Of a stretch of 64,000 nucleotides of DNA, positions 43,141 to 55,838 are shown one piece after another. The notes beneath the pieces are model-generated. The model did not search any database, was not told the DNA's origin, and was given only the letters and a program-made list of their open reading frames with translations. How positions within the stretch are numbered: position 1 is the stretch's first letter; each line of letters begins with the position of its first letter. A program made the position numbers and the translations under genes. Source of the DNA: Isoetes taiwanensis (taxonomy: Eukaryota; Streptophyta; Lycopodiopsida; Isoetales; Isoetaceae). The stretch covers positions 10,811,018-10,875,017 of the forward strand of contig JAJEKV010000041.1 of NCBI GenBank assembly GCA_021234155.1, written 5' to 3'.

Positions 43141-44950
43141 AAGAAGTAAAATGTTATGCTATAATGGTCTTTGAAAGATGGAAATTATTCTCGAGATGAT
43201 TTTCTGGAGATGATTTTTTTAGTAATTGAATTGATTTTTTATTGTCCATACTACATAAATTGCCTATGGGATCCAATACAAAGGCAATCGTAAAGGTGCA
43301 AACCAATAATGTTTATTTCTAAAAAATTGTTTCTCATATCTACGTTTCTTTCCTTTTCCTTTCTTTAATCAACTGCTTTTTTTATTTTTGTCTATTGTTT
43401 GTTATTGTAGAAGTTGGAAATCTAGCAAGTCATTGCTTCAGAGTTTTGTAGATGGGCGGCCATTTTAAATTGAATAAACATTTCATTCGAATTGAAGAAG
43501 ACATGTGTGAAGGGGGTAAACACATATTAAGCAGCCTTGAAGTTATGGACATGTACATTTCAATGCTCTATGCAATAATATTGAAGTTTATGTTAAAATG
43601 GAACTTTGAACCCGCTTGTCAGTTTGAGATGGTCTTGTGGCCACCGTTGCATATGTTACCATCAAAGACCCATAAGCATTCGACCCATAAACATGCTTGC
43701 ATCAATTTCTATGTATCGCCTATGTAACTCCATACAAAAATGCAACTAAGAAGCATCGTCTAACGAATCAGAAGAAACCTAATTCGATTCCATGAACAAT
43801 CTAACAGCATTGCCCTTGTTAGCGGACGTTGGCATATTATGTCAAGATGCCAAAAGACATATATAATTATGAAAGGTGGTCCTGTACCAAAGCAAGAAAC
43901 AAAAAAGTTAAACACAATACAATTTGATTTCAAATGATCATATGGTGTAGATATTCATGAAGATTTGGAACTGGCACTTACACCTCAAATGTTAGTCCAT
44001 ACAACATGTGAACCAAAGTCTAAGCATGATAAAATAATTTAACTCAAACAAAGTAGCCAGTTTAGCAAGTGCCTTGTTACACAATTGGGACCTGATAAAG
44101 CAAACATTAGAGCCTCTAAATCATTGCCTATTCCTAAAGCCTAAGAGCAAAAGAAGATGAATATACCTTACATCGAATCTCCTCACTCTAAATCTCTAGC
44201 TGTCAGTCATTGAAAAATTCCATCTGATTCATTTAATTTAGTTGTTGGCTATGAGCCCCGGACTAATCATAACACATCCACTGTTTAGGACCATGGGAAA
44301 CCCAAAGGAAAGCAATGTTTATAAAGTCAATAAAAGCATTGATTGTTATAGAAAGGAATCATATGGGAAAGCAAGAGTGGGAATAGTTTAAGAAATTCCA
44401 TGTTACGTTCTCTGGACTATATAATTGTTCTTACTATACTGGATTTATCAGGAAAGAAGTTATTGGGTTCAGTGCCCATAAGAATATTCCTTATTTATGT
44501 TCGTAGGCTCCATATCTATGTTTGCCTTTTAGATGCCATTCTTTTTATGCATGGTCCAAAATACGGCTCTACTTCCAATCAAATTGTTCTATCTACATAC
44601 AAGTGAAAGAGAAGGCAAATCGTCTAGTGACAACTAAGTGAACACCTAATTTAATGCAATTTGATCATATTTTTGCATGCCTATTTCAGTTAGTGTATGC
44701 TTTATGTTCCAGCCTTTAAAGATAGATAATGCAGGCTTTGGAACTAGGTTGCAGTTTGATTTTGTAAAATACGATAGTTATTAAATATAAATATAAGACA
44801 ACAATTTCTTTGGTTGTTCAACCAATTTTTTTTTCTCCAAGGCACTTTTAGATATCATATTGCGTAGTAAGGTTTTTCTCGCTTTACATGTACCTTTAGA
44901 TGTTCATCACAACATTTGCAAACTCAATCATGCCATAAAAGAGAGTAATT
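43141..44950. other. no recognised gene
   Basis: AT-rich. A 91-codon ATG frame at 43452-43727 has no known motif and no supporting splice signals. A 68-codon frame at 44400 is likewise unsupported. Confidence 0.3.
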
Positions 44951-44954
44951 CGCC

Positions 44955-45840
44955 ACTAATTTTGTTGAGGCGAGTGCCGCTAACAATCTTCACAATGACC
45001 TATGCTGCCTAGTAAAATCTATACTAAGCTAGTAAGGAGACTAGAATATATCGCAAAGGCTAGTAACGACGTTAGAATACCGTGCTACAAAGCTCTCTTA
45101 CATTTGATGTATGGGGGGATGTCCACCGGGAGCACTTTCCAGTGTGGACGGTGGGGTCCCACAACCCCAGGGGGGAGCGGGTCACTGGCCACACCGAAAA
45201 GTGCGACCGGTGGGCATCCCCCCACAACATGGAAATTGAGAGCTTTTTTTTTTTAAGAGACAAAAGTTTTTCCCCGGCATTTTTTTTTATTAGCGAACGC
45301 TCTGGCGATGGTGCTTAAAAACCCCTCAGAGGCAAAGCCCTACTCTTCTTGCTTTCTATGGTCAGCCTTTTGCCAAAGTACCCTATTCTCGAGGTTTTTT
45401 TTTTCTATGGCGATCTTTAGCCCCTTTTTTTTTGTTTATGTTTATAGATTTTCGTTTTTGTTGAGGCGAGTGCCGCTAACAAACTTCACGATGACATGTG
45501 CTGGTTAGTAAAATCTATATTAAGCTAGTAACGAGACTAGAATACATCTCAAAGGCTATCAACGACATTAGAATGCCGTGCTTTGTTAAAGCTAGAAATT
45601 CCAAGCTTTGTAACCGTGATGGAAATGAAATTTGGCGATCTGATTTAGAAACACGAGGAAAATTTCCTGCTAAAAATAGGCAATTTTCTTGGTACTTCCG
45701 TAAAAAATGGTGAGGGACTTCATAGCTGGTTTGCTGGCCTAAATCCAATAGGAAAACTACTGATAGGAAAAAAATTCCCGAACCAAGATACCGTGCTACA
45801 AAGCTCTTACATTTGATGTGTAATAAAATGGTACACACCT
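44955..45840. repeat. dispersed tandem duplication (three partial copies)
   Basis: TTGTTGAGGCGAGTGCCGCT occurs at about 44963 and 45461, followed in both by TAGTAAAATCTATA(C/T)TAAGC and GAGACTAGAATA(T/C)ATC. The downstream part CCGTGCTACAAAGCTCT, TTACATTTGATGT is at 45080-45110 and again at 45790-45820. The first copy is interrupted by the 111-bp hairpin element. Confidence 0.7.
45113..45223. mobile_element. 111-bp foldback MITE
   Basis: Ends GGGGGGATGTCCACCGG and GCACTTTCCAGTGTGG on the left pair with the reversed right end GGGGGGATGCCCACCGG and GCACTTTTCGGTGTGG. This leaves a loop of about 40 nt. It sits within the first copy of the local duplication. A target duplication was not identified. 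Confidence 0.7.
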
Positions 45841-46454
45841 AAATATAAAAAGGATACCTTTAGGGTTAGGGTTAAGTTAACCCTAAATCATTTGTTTCGT
45901 GGAAGAAATGCGAAGGCGCAGAGATGGCATTCTGACAAAGATATGATGGCAAGACTATGGCGTAATCAACCATTGTGAAGAATGCTATAAAATATCGCAC
46001 TAACGCCTTCAGTTGCTCTGCGGTATTCAAGATTCTAGACTTGTTTCTTCAAGCTTCTAACTATAAGCTGAACAAATGCCGTTTGATGCTTTGTGATTTT
46101 TCAGATTTCATAAACCCTAGAGTAAGCATTTTATTTATCAGAATTGATGATCCATATCTTTGTACTCCAGCTCCATTAATCTTACTATTTGCTCCAGTTT
46201 TGGCAAACTCTTCGCTTGTATTTTGAGGACAGAATCTTGGAGGGTGAGTGGCAAACTATGGCGATGTAAAACTAAAGCCTGGCCAAGTAAATGCCTTTGC
46301 TTCTTCAACATTTCTTATCATTTTCAATTCAATTTGACCCTGCGGATACTATTTACATGTGCTTGGCAGAGAAATCATCTAGCACTAGATCGACACCGTA
46401 TAATACAGTTTGATCTGACATTTTCAACTCTTGCAATACGATTTTGCAATGTAG

Positions 46455-46987
46455 ATGCTAGAGACAGTAAGGGAATTGAGAGTTAGGGCCATTATTTGCA
46501 GCAATTTTGATGGGGTGGATCAGGTTGCGCAGGATTGTGCAGAAGGTACGTCACATCATGTCTCCTTGGACATAAAAAATGACGACGGCATGTTAGATGT
46601 AGTAGAGCTCCCCATCATCTGAAGCATCATACAAACTATGGTGAATTTGAATGTACATTAGCAATTCAATGGACTAATATTAACAGGTTTTTTAGAGGTA
46701 GATGCAGTATCTGCTGTAAGCAGTGCACCTATATGTTTGTAGGCATCTCAAGACGGGAAAGCGAGAGCAATAGTTTGGATGAAGCGGTTAATGTACTGGT
46801 ACCATTTTTAGAAAGCATGGGTTTGAACTTTAATCAAATTCCTAGCATTGTGCATTTGATAAAGACAGAAAGCAATAGCTTGTTTGCAACTGTTGCATTG
46901 TTAGATACATTTGGAATTATTGGACAACTAATTGAGGCTACTGGCTTCATGCAGCTTTACGAAAGCTTTAAACATGGCTGTCTCTGA
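46455..46987 (+). CDS. candidate two-exon gene, 111-aa protein of unknown function
   Basis: Exon 1 46455-46545 (ATG, ending GAAG|GTACGT), intron of 197 bp ending TTTGTAG, exon 2 46743-46987 with a TGA stop. The spliced length is 336 nt, an exact multiple of three, and the junction codon joins cleanly (GAA G|GC). Residues: MLETVRELRVRAIICSNFDG, then VDQVAQDCAEGISRRESES, NSLDEAVNVLVPFLESMGLN, IKTESNSLFATVALLDTFGI, ending FKHGCL. It is mostly helical with a hydrophobic C-half, no signal peptide and no known motif. It may be part of a longer gene: another short exon-like frame (VYLQKTSLTSLNDG) lies at 47343-47388 before GTAAGC. It could be host sequence or captured within the candidate 17-kb element. 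Confidence 0.4.
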
Positions 46988-48534
46988 ACTCCATTTTTTT
47001 CCTTCATCGACAGTTACGAATCAGCACATCCAGCAAACACCTGTTGAGCTTTAATAAACTTGGAAGCTTGCCCATTTTGTTATTTTTGGATGTAAACATG
47101 TCCAATTTTTATGAGGAACATCTATGTATGCCGCTTATTTCCAGTCCTAGCCTCAAACTTTGGATTTATTGGGCCGGTCTGGCTTTGCAACAGGCTGGGA
47201 TGGAGCTTCAACTATCATGACATAAACATCATAGGTTATAAATGTTTCTACTTTTTTCCCGTCTTATCGTAGTTTATCAAGAAAAGGGGTGACCGATCTA
47301 CTCTAATCTTTCATAGTAGTAACATGCTTTACATTTCTGGCAGATGTATATCTACAAAAGACCAGTTTAACCAGTTTGAATGACGGAGGTAAGCATGATC
47401 GTCTATATCTCCACCAAACGTTGATTGATCGTTATGTCCTCTTTTCTGATGAATTTTTGTTGTTTAGGTACATGTGCTCTGGCTCTGTTTCAGAGATCTC
47501 CATTTTGATGGTCCCCAACATAAGTTTTATGTTTCCTGATAGCATATGGCATTCGAGTGCTGGTGCTCTGTATCATAGTTGTAGTGCACCAAGCAAAAGC
47601 CATCTACGTAAGCTAGCCTGTCTGAAAAATTACTTGCTTCTATTTGAAATCTAGATAATATATTTGCTCGTATCATTCATCAATATTGAGTGCCCATTCT
47701 CGTTCTTCTACTCGGTCCCAGTTCCATTGGCTATTTGATGATTGAAGCAAGTGGGGACTCAATCGACAAGAACCCGGGTATATATTTTTTTGCTAAGCGT
47801 ATTTTTTCTAACAGCTTGAGGAGCTAATGGTTTTGACATGCGGATAAGCGATGTCGGGTTGTTGCAAGGCTGTTAAATGCAACTTTGATTGTCCCGCACC
47901 TTGATCATAAGTCATCTTTGGAAGGACCAGCAATGTATTTAGCATGCCCGACCATGTGATGTAAACATTGGGATGATATCTCCGATAATTGCTATTGGTT
48001 ATTTTCCCAAAGCAATTTTAGCGACATTTTGATGTTGACCGGTTGTGGTCATTGTGAAGAACTTACCTCGAAACTAGGCCAATGATGAAGAAGCATGCAA
48101 TCACAACACGAGTTCCTAGAAAATGTACTCCCTAATTATTATCAAACAAGAATAGCTCCTATTGTGCGCAATAAACAAGTATGTGATTGCTGAAATGGGT
48201 GCTTGTTTTTTAAAGATATGAGTCTTTGATCTGCAGGCTCATTTTATAAATAATCCTTTGACCTCAGGCTGATCTTATCCCCTGCGTTTTTTTCGCTGAC
48301 AAAGTTTGACTACCGCCGGCCCGAACAAGTTAGATCTGCGGACCTTCAAAACTTCAGTGTCGAGTGAACTATAATGCACTTAAATTTACACCGCCAATAA
48401 CAGACCTGAGTGAGGCTTTGGTTGAAAGAATGAGGCACAAGAGTGGTCGGTATATTGCATTACATCTGAGGTAAAACAATTTTCATTCGTGTTTGAGTGG
48501 TATTTTTTCAATGAATAGCATACAGTGGAAGCGT
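46988..48534. other. no recognised gene; exon-like signals at 47343-47388
   Basis: A short open stretch bounded by CTGGCAG and GGAG|GTAAGC occurs at 47343-47388. The rest is AT-rich with frequent stops. Confidence 0.25.
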
Positions 48535-48603
48535 TTGAACTCTGTAATCAAGCTAGTAGTGATGTTGAGCACTACTACTAGCTTATTAACATAAGGAGTT
48601 CAA
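48535..48603. repeat. 70-nt foldback hairpin
   Basis: TTGAACTC, AAGCTAGTAGTG on the left pair with CACTACTAGCTT (an extra CTA is inserted) and GAGTTCAA on the right. Near-perfect small inverted repeat; could be a tiny MITE or hairpin RNA source. Confidence 0.6.
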
Positions 48604-50415
48604 GAAGTATTAAAATGAGAAGATACAAATGCCAAAATTATCCATCGACAAGTTAAAAACCAATGGAATCTAGGTCTGCCTAATGAAGGCAAGGAAGATT
48701 ATATAACCCAAACATCTCACAAAGATGGAACAAGTGGCACCACAATGCAATATTATAAGGTGTCCATGTAAGGGAGAGAATCACAAGCAAACAAGGCATT
48801 CCAAGCACTAACAAGTTCGCTTGAAAAAAGTCACATCCTGGAACAATATGATACAACATCCAAGGCCCATGACAAACCCATTTTATATAAAGACCAAAAC
48901 AAACATGCATGTAGTGGTCGTTAAGAAGGAGAGAAAACAATGCCTCCCAAGCAAGTCAAAGTTTCATCATATACTAGAACAAGCATGTCGGCAAGGGTCA
49001 TAACGGAGGGAGTGTGATCAAAAAACGCAAATCTAAAAGCATAAAAAGAAACAATAGGCCTATTACATCGACCAAAGGCAACATAGATTAAAAAAAAAAA
49101 AAAGGGGGAGAATAAAATAAGTAAAGGTAGAAATGAAGAATAAAACAAGTAAAGGCAGAACTAGAGAAAACATGGATCTAATAAAAGTAAAAAGTAGACA
49201 AATAACAAGAAAGGAAATCGAACCTGAAACCATATCTCACAAACTATGTATCTCCACCAACACGCCAATAAAGCTGACATTGAAAAAACTACGCTTAATA
49301 TATAATGTAAAACAAAAATCATAACAGTAAAACCGGTTGTTCTTCTAGAACCGCATCGTCCGGCGGGCGGCGCCAACGTATCAAAGCATCGTGTAGCCTC
49401 TATGGCGCCGAATCTTGCAATCCTGCTTCAACCCTAAACATAATTGCCAGGCAAACCTTTAGCAGATTGAATGCAAACTTTGGCATGGGGCAGAGGTAAC
49501 GAGCAGGGGCAGCGAAACGGTTTCCCATGGATCCAACACCGATTTGAGCATATCGGATTCAATACCAGTTGGTGCAATAGAGTGAATGGGGTTTGTGCAA
49601 CAGCCCAGATCGTCTTCAAAATCCAGATCGATGGCAAAAGCTCTGGTGATTTTGGATAAGTGATCTTGGATATGGCTAATCGTGAGCTTAAAAGGCCCTT
49701 AGATAGAGCAAAAATCTGAAATAGAAATCAGAACACAAAAACTGCACGGAGAAAAACCGATCAACATGAAAAACAAAAAAGATACGGCGATTGGAGCACC
49801 TACCAAATTACTAGAAAATTTGTAAGACAAGACCAGAGACAACTCAAAATTTTAATGGAAGTTATTCTACCTATCCTGCCAAGCTATGACGAAAATCAGC
49901 CTGGCAAAGCAGACTAACCTGTTCATCCAAGTTATGAAGAAAACAAAGGCCAAAGCAAAGTTCAAAAAAGGGATAAAGAACAAAAAACCTCCGGTGTATG
50001 GCAGGTCCACAGCTCCATCGGATAAGTCTCTATCCATCTCCCAAATGGCTCTATAAATATCCTGGCGCCATCCTTTAGCCCGCATCAAAGGTATGAACAT
50101 GCAAAAAGAAAAAGGAACCCAACGTTACTCCTGCACCGAAACTGAAAGAACTGCCCTTATGATCCTGCAACAGAACTGGAGCCCAACCCCTTCACGGAAA
50201 AGGGGAGAAATTCTTTACAAACGGAAGAGAAAAAGGGGATAGATAGAAGCCCTATCCTCACACGCTAGAAGAAAACAAAATAAAGAATCATAGGAGAGTA
50301 GGAAGCTGATAGGATAGAGAAGAAGGAGAACTAGCTCAAGAGAACACCGATGATAGAACAATGAAGAGAGGCTGAATAAATAGGAGGAGTAACAAATGGA
50401 CGTTCCCATCCAAGG
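48604..50415. other. no recognised gene
   Basis: AT-rich with poly(A) and purine-rich stretches (49089-49110). ORFs on both strands lack motifs. Confidence 0.3.
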
Positions 50416-50454
50416 AATGTCGGTTCTATTGCTGTCGCAATAGAACCATGGCAT
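50416..50454. repeat. perfect 11-bp stem hairpin, family member 1
   Basis: GGTTCTATTGC (50422-50432), loop TGTC, GCAATAGAACC (50437-50447), with outer AATG/CATT also able to pair. A relative is at 56331-56377. Confidence 0.6.
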
Positions 50455-52422
50455 TATAAGCAAACTATATTCATTACAAGCATCTAAGGGGCCGCTTCAG
50501 TGAAGATGGAAACATATCACATATCATGCACCCGACCAACTTTAAATCAAGTATCTCCTTTACTAGGAATTAAGAACTGGGTCTAATTAAAAGAACGAGC
50601 TATGGCGCTTAAGCTGGTCCTATAGGATTGAATATCATATTAGAGTCACATATCGAATATCATATTAAGTATAGCAATAAAGCATTTGACAGTAGCATAC
50701 CTGACTGAGAAAGTGATCAGAGAGGGCAATAGTACACTAAAGAAGTCCATGAAGTAAACTTCTTTGTGGCTCATGGGCATCATTCCACAGACTTTCTAGA
50801 ATACCATGGCATTCATAATATTCCCTGGCATTAAACAAATGCGCCGCCTTGTTAAAAGTGTTGAGCGGAGTTCCCAGTTCGCGATCTTCTCCTTCCTCAA
50901 AACGCCAAGACAAGCTTTAGGAATCCATTTCGAGTGCCCATTAACGAATTCACTCCGTGTTTCTAGACCCACAAATCATAACTGGGTTGGAAAGAAAGGA
51001 AATTTTCTTCTGGGCTACCTGTTCGAAGGCAAGAACCCTAGAAGGAGCTCCCGCGATTAGAGTAGGTTAAGCCTTACATAGTTCACAGTGGAAGCGCTTG
51101 GAAAAAACAAGAGAACATGGCCATAGCGTAGTTCCAACATCCATCTCCCAATTCTGCCCCTTCTGCCAGGACAAATTTCCCGCCTGCTTCGCTACAGGAA
51201 GTTGAGATCGCATCTCCACCTTCCGCCGGCTCCCATAAAATCGACATTGTCCAATCGTCCTCAGGTCTCCCCCAAATCCCAAAACTCTGCAGCCGTAGAC
51301 AAAGAATATGCTAAAATTCTCAAATCGTGGCCCTCTATCCATCTCTCTCCCCTCCTGCCAAGGCTTGCCTTACGGGCACCCCAAAAACGTACTAGTATAT
51401 CTAAACCAAGCATAGTTATTTTGATGATTAATCACTATAAAATACCATAATAACCATGCTCTTAAAACTACAAACATGATTAATCACTATAAACTATCAT
51501 ACTAAGTATGCACGCAAAATTACGAAGTCAATAAAACAAAGATAATAGATGTGATCAGATACACTTTTAATAAACTTGATAAATTAAGTAGTAGCACACA
51601 CACATCATATCTTTAAGTTATCATAAAAATCTGCTACAATTAGCAGCTTAAGTACTATGTTTCAAAATAATATTTGTTTGTCACATTATAAAATTGCATT
51701 GATGAACTATATGACTTGTAAACTTTTTGGCCCACAAATCGATGATGATTTTAAGAATTGGTTTTCATTATGAAATCATTAGAAAAAAATCATATTAATT
51801 CAATTTTGGGGGCCTTGTGATACTCACCCCATTGTAAAAAATATGTCCCCACACAAATTTTGCCCTTTTTTATTTATCTACCTATAAGATGTTGTGATGT
51901 AAGTTTGGACCTGATCTTATATGAAACTTATTGAACTGGGGTTTTCAGTAGGAACGAGGGTATGCCATATTAATTAGCTTCGACAAGATTAGTGTTCCAT
52001 ATAAATACATTCATACAAGGTATAGATTTAGTTCCTAGATAGCTTTTTTTGCATTTTGCCATGCACTAGACTCATTATATAACACAAGCTTATTTTGATT
52101 ATGTTTCTTTCAACAAAATAATGAAGCATGAGTGCAATAAAAGAGCTTCAAGCAAGATCTCATTTAAATAATAGAATATAAAGTTTCTTTCTCATGCTAT
52201 GCTATGAGTGGTAGTTTAGGCTTGATAGCTCCACAGTTCGTCGGTGATCTTCTGGTCAACCTGCAAAACATGCAAGATGCTATTACTATGTAGTTTTCTA
52301 AGAAGAATATCCAAATATAGTTACATGACAAGTTTCTTCAATGCTGTAGAAGATAGGGGAACCAAGCCACCAAGGAAATTCCTGCGCCAGGCTACTACAC
52401 TCTGATTCGTCCAACTTCCCAA
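50455..52422. other. no gene; one extra TIR end at 51802-51819
   Basis: AT-rich. CAATTTTGGGGGCCTTGTG (51801-51819) is a third copy, one base different, of the right end of the CACAAGGC element family. No partner left end was found nearby. Confidence 0.4.
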
Positions 52423-52715
52423 TGTTAGAATTCAAGTTGTACATTAGAGTATATTTATGTACGTTAGATACATTGATGTACATTAGAGTACATTAGAAGT
52501 ACATCATGTACATCTCCTCGGCCTTTGGCCTATACTGGGTTCATTTGTTGCCCTTTAGTGCCATTCATTCCATGTATTTATAGATTATATGCAATATATA
52601 GAACATCCAGATTGTTCCTATTCTATTTCTATTGTGTCTCTTCCATTCTTGCTTTCGCTTTGGCTCACTCTGTGCTGTAGGTTTGTATCAGTCCATAGCT
52701 GATACGTTTTCAACA
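52423..52715 (+). repeat. copia element 5' LTR (293 bp)
   Basis: Starts TGTTAGAATTC, ends TTTTCAACA immediately before the primer site. It contains repeats of GTACATTAGA in its first 90 bp and an AT-rich TATA-like TATTTATAGATTATATGC near 52578. The TG...CA ends and the primer site fix its boundaries. Confidence 0.85.
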
Positions 52716-52728
52716 TGGTATCAGAGCC
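52716..52728 (+). promoter_or_regulatory. copia primer-binding site
   Basis: TGGTATCAGAGCC directly follows the LTR, complementary to the 3' end of initiator tRNA-Met. Confidence 0.9.
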
Positions 52729-52811
52729 TATTGGCATGTGAAGGGAAGTTCGACAATAGAGGAACTTGGGAGAACAATTCGGAAGAATACTTATCCGGCG
52801 GGGAGAAGGTC

Positions 52812-55800
52812 ATGGAGACCAGATCGTCAGACGGCAATTCAAGCCACCTATGTTTGATGGCAAAGGGTTTCAAGGCTGGAATAAATCCATGAAGTTATAT
52901 CTAATGGCGGAGGATGTCTGGGATATAGTGGATGGGTCTGAAACGAAACCAGAGAATGCTGGGACAGCTGCTCAAATCAAGCCTCAAAAGGATTGGTAGC
53001 GCCGTGATAATAGAGCAATGGCTTGCATATGTATGTGTCTTTCCAGAGCCATAGTCATGCAAGTAGATGTGGATCAAGGCAGCTATTCTCTTTGGATTTG
53101 ACTTGAAGATAAGTATGGCACCAAAACAGAAGGTGAAGTTATACATTTGTATACACAAATTAGGAATTGCAAGTATGTGGAAGGAGCTGATCTGAATACA
53201 CACATAAATCAAATGAAGGAGACGTTTGATATGTTGGCAGCAGCAGATTCCAAGTATGCAGTTCCAGAGGGGCAACAAAAGCTCCAGTTGTATGCTTCTC
53301 TTCCCAATTCATGGGAAAACTTTGTTGATTTCTTGACAGCTCAAAGTAGTCTTTCATGGGATGACGCCGTCTCCAAGCTTTTGCAGAAAGAGATGCGCTT
53401 GAAAGACAAAGTGGAGGATTCCAAGCCATCACAAGCCATGCTTGCACGAGGGAGGCAAGATAAGAAGCCTCATTACAAAAAGCAATCAGATGGAAAGGTG
53501 GAAGGATCAAAAGGAGCACGTCCCAAGAAAGTTTATGCCAAGAGAGGGCAATGCAGGAACTGCTTTGAATATGGCCATTATGCAGCCGATTGTCCAGAGG
53601 GAAAGAACAAATCAGAGAAAGCACACCTAGTTGAGGCACAAGTCATCGAAGGAGGGGCTTCTTTTGTTATCCAATCAGACCGGAGTCTCAGAATTAAAGG
53701 GGAGACTTCTGTTGTGGAAACAAGTGCATGTACTGCTGCTGGAAAGAAGGTTCTTACAGTGGATTCTGCATGCACATTAGTGATGCTGAAGGATAGGGAT
53801 CTATTCTCAAGTTATCAAAATGACAAAAGTCTGGTACAATTGGGAGATCATAGTGAAATTCAAATGGAAGGAAGTGGTCAATATCATTTCACGCTATTGA
53901 ATGGTGAAAGTACGGTGCTTCCAGAAATCTTGCATGTTCCAAAATTGCGGAAAAACCTTTTGTCAGTTGCATGTGCAGCAGATGCTGGTCTGCAAGTTTT
54001 CTTTGATGATAAGGAAGTTCTTTTCTTGAAAAATGCATGGATTGAAGGGGATATAGTGGCCAAGGGCTCAAGGCATGGAAATTTGTATGAGCTGGAGGCG
54101 TCTGATCCAAATCAGGCCCTAGTAGTATCAGCCAAAGAAAAGGAGAAAGTGCTACTTTGGCACAAAAGGTATGGTCACGCTAATGTTCAAGCTTTAAAAA
54201 TAATGCAGCGGAAGAACATGGTTCATGGCATGAAGATAACTATGAAGGCAGGCCTGAATCTTTGTGAAGGATGTATCCTTGGTAAGCACCCTCGCAGATC
54301 ATTTGCAAGTGTAGGCAGCAGAGCTAAGCAAGTGCTGGAGCTTGTCCACTCAGATCTTTGTGGACCAACAGAGGTGTCTGCACGCCTTGGTAAGGCAGTA
54401 TATTTCATCACATTTATTGATGATTTTAGTCGGAAAACAATTGTCTATTTTCTAACCAAGAAAAATGATGCTCTTGAGGCTTTTAAATTGTATAAAGCAT
54501 GTGTAGAAAATCAGACAGGGAGGAAAATCAAGCAATTGCGCACTGATGGTGGTGGAGAGTATCTTAGTGATCTCTTCCATGATACATGTGATCAGGCAGG
54601 GATTCAGCATCAATGCACAACGAGGGCTACTTCTCAACAAAACGGTGTTGCGGAAAGGAAGAATCGCACTTTGTGCAATGCGGCAAGAAGTATGCTTGTT
54701 GAAAGTCATTTGCCAAAGTATTTTTGGGCTGATGCAATTGCTGCAGCAGTTCATGTGCAAAACAGATTGACCACAGTTGCCTTGGATAATGAGATGACTC
54801 CAGAAGAATCTTGGTCTGGAGAGAAACCGAATGTTTCTCATTTGCGCACATTTGGATGTACTGCTTATGTACATGTTCCTGAGCATTTGCGCAGAAAATT
54901 TGATGCCCGTAGCACCAAAAGCACTTTCATTGGCTATGCACCTAATCATAAAGCATACTTGTTGTGGGATCAAGAGTGGAAAAAGGTATACACCAGCTCA
55001 GAAGTAGTTTTTGATGAGTCAAATTCTATGCGTATTGATCCACTTGCAGATGGAAACTTCATTCAAGACAAATATCTTGTTCTTGATGATCCTCCACTCG
55101 TTGAGCTTCAAGATTTGAGGCTGGACCAGCAGCAAGATGTGCCTTTACCAGTGGATATGCAACAACCCATCAATGACGATCCACCTCATAATCAAGTTCT
55201 TCCTGATCCTCGGCTCATTGGAATGCCCCCTCCTCCTGATCAACCGTTGCCACCACGTAGCAGAATACCTTCTCGTAAAGTTCTTGAAAATGCTGAACTT
55301 AGTTTGGTTGAATGGTGTTGCTTGGCAGTGCAAGGTGAACCAGCAAGCATTGAGGAAGCAACCAGCAAGCATTGAGGAAGCATGGGCTTCCTCTGAAGCT
55401 CCACATTGGAAACGGGCAGCTGAGGTAGAGCTCGCATCCATGGATGCAAACCAGGTATGGGAACTTGCTGATTTGCCCATTGGGCGCAAAGCAGTGGATT
55501 GCAAATGGCTATTCACGAAAAAGTACAAGGCTGATGGCAGCCTTGACAAGTATAAAGCTAGGCTAGTTGCTCGCGGTTTCAGCCAAGTCAAAGGTCTTGA
55601 TTATGATGAGACATTTTCACCAATCGTGAGAATGAATAGATTGCGTGTTTTGCTTGCCTTGGGAGCCAAATTGGATTGGGAAATTCATCAAATGGATGTG
55701 GATACGGCATTTATGAATCAAGCTCTTCTTGAAGACATCTATATGCTGCAACCTCCAGGTTTTGAAGTACCCGGCCAGGAAAACAAGGTATGTAAACTCC

Positions 55801-55838
55801 GGAAGGCCATTTATGGCTTAAAGCAGGCACATCAATGA
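52812..55838 (+). pseudogene. Ty1/copia gag-pol, truncated in RT
   Basis: The likely start is ATG at 52812, with an early frame change before FKPPMFDGKGFQGWNKSM (gag). Stops occur at about 52997 and 53101. From about 53104 a 740-codon frame runs to 55375. It contains the gag helices, zinc knuckle CRNCFEYGHYAADC (about residue 134 of the 53147 frame), protease VDSACTLVM (the usual DSG is DSA), GAG-preintegrase LLWHKRYGHANVQ..CEGC, and integrase with catalytic HSDLCGP, RTDGGGEY and NGVAERKNRT. A 22-bp tandem duplication at 55338-55381 then shifts the frame. RT follows (WELADLPIGRKAVDCKWLF, KARLVARGFSQVKGLDYDET, QMDVDTAFMN, KAIYGLKQAH) and stops at 55836-55838, before the catalytic YVDD. No 3' LTR was found. 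This is the best-preserved copia in the window. Confidence 0.9.

Noticed and set aside
43452-43727. 91-codon ATG ORF
   Set aside because: No motif, no splice or promoter context, and composition typical of AT-rich random ORFs.
51067-51342. 91-codon minus-strand ORF
   Set aside because: Some protein-like composition but no recognised domain, start context or splice support.
42542-51819. A 9.3-kb version of the TIR element ending at 51819
   Set aside because: That right end has a mismatch in the terminal repeat and is followed by ATA, not the AAT seen at 42539 and 59680, so the 59679 end fits better.
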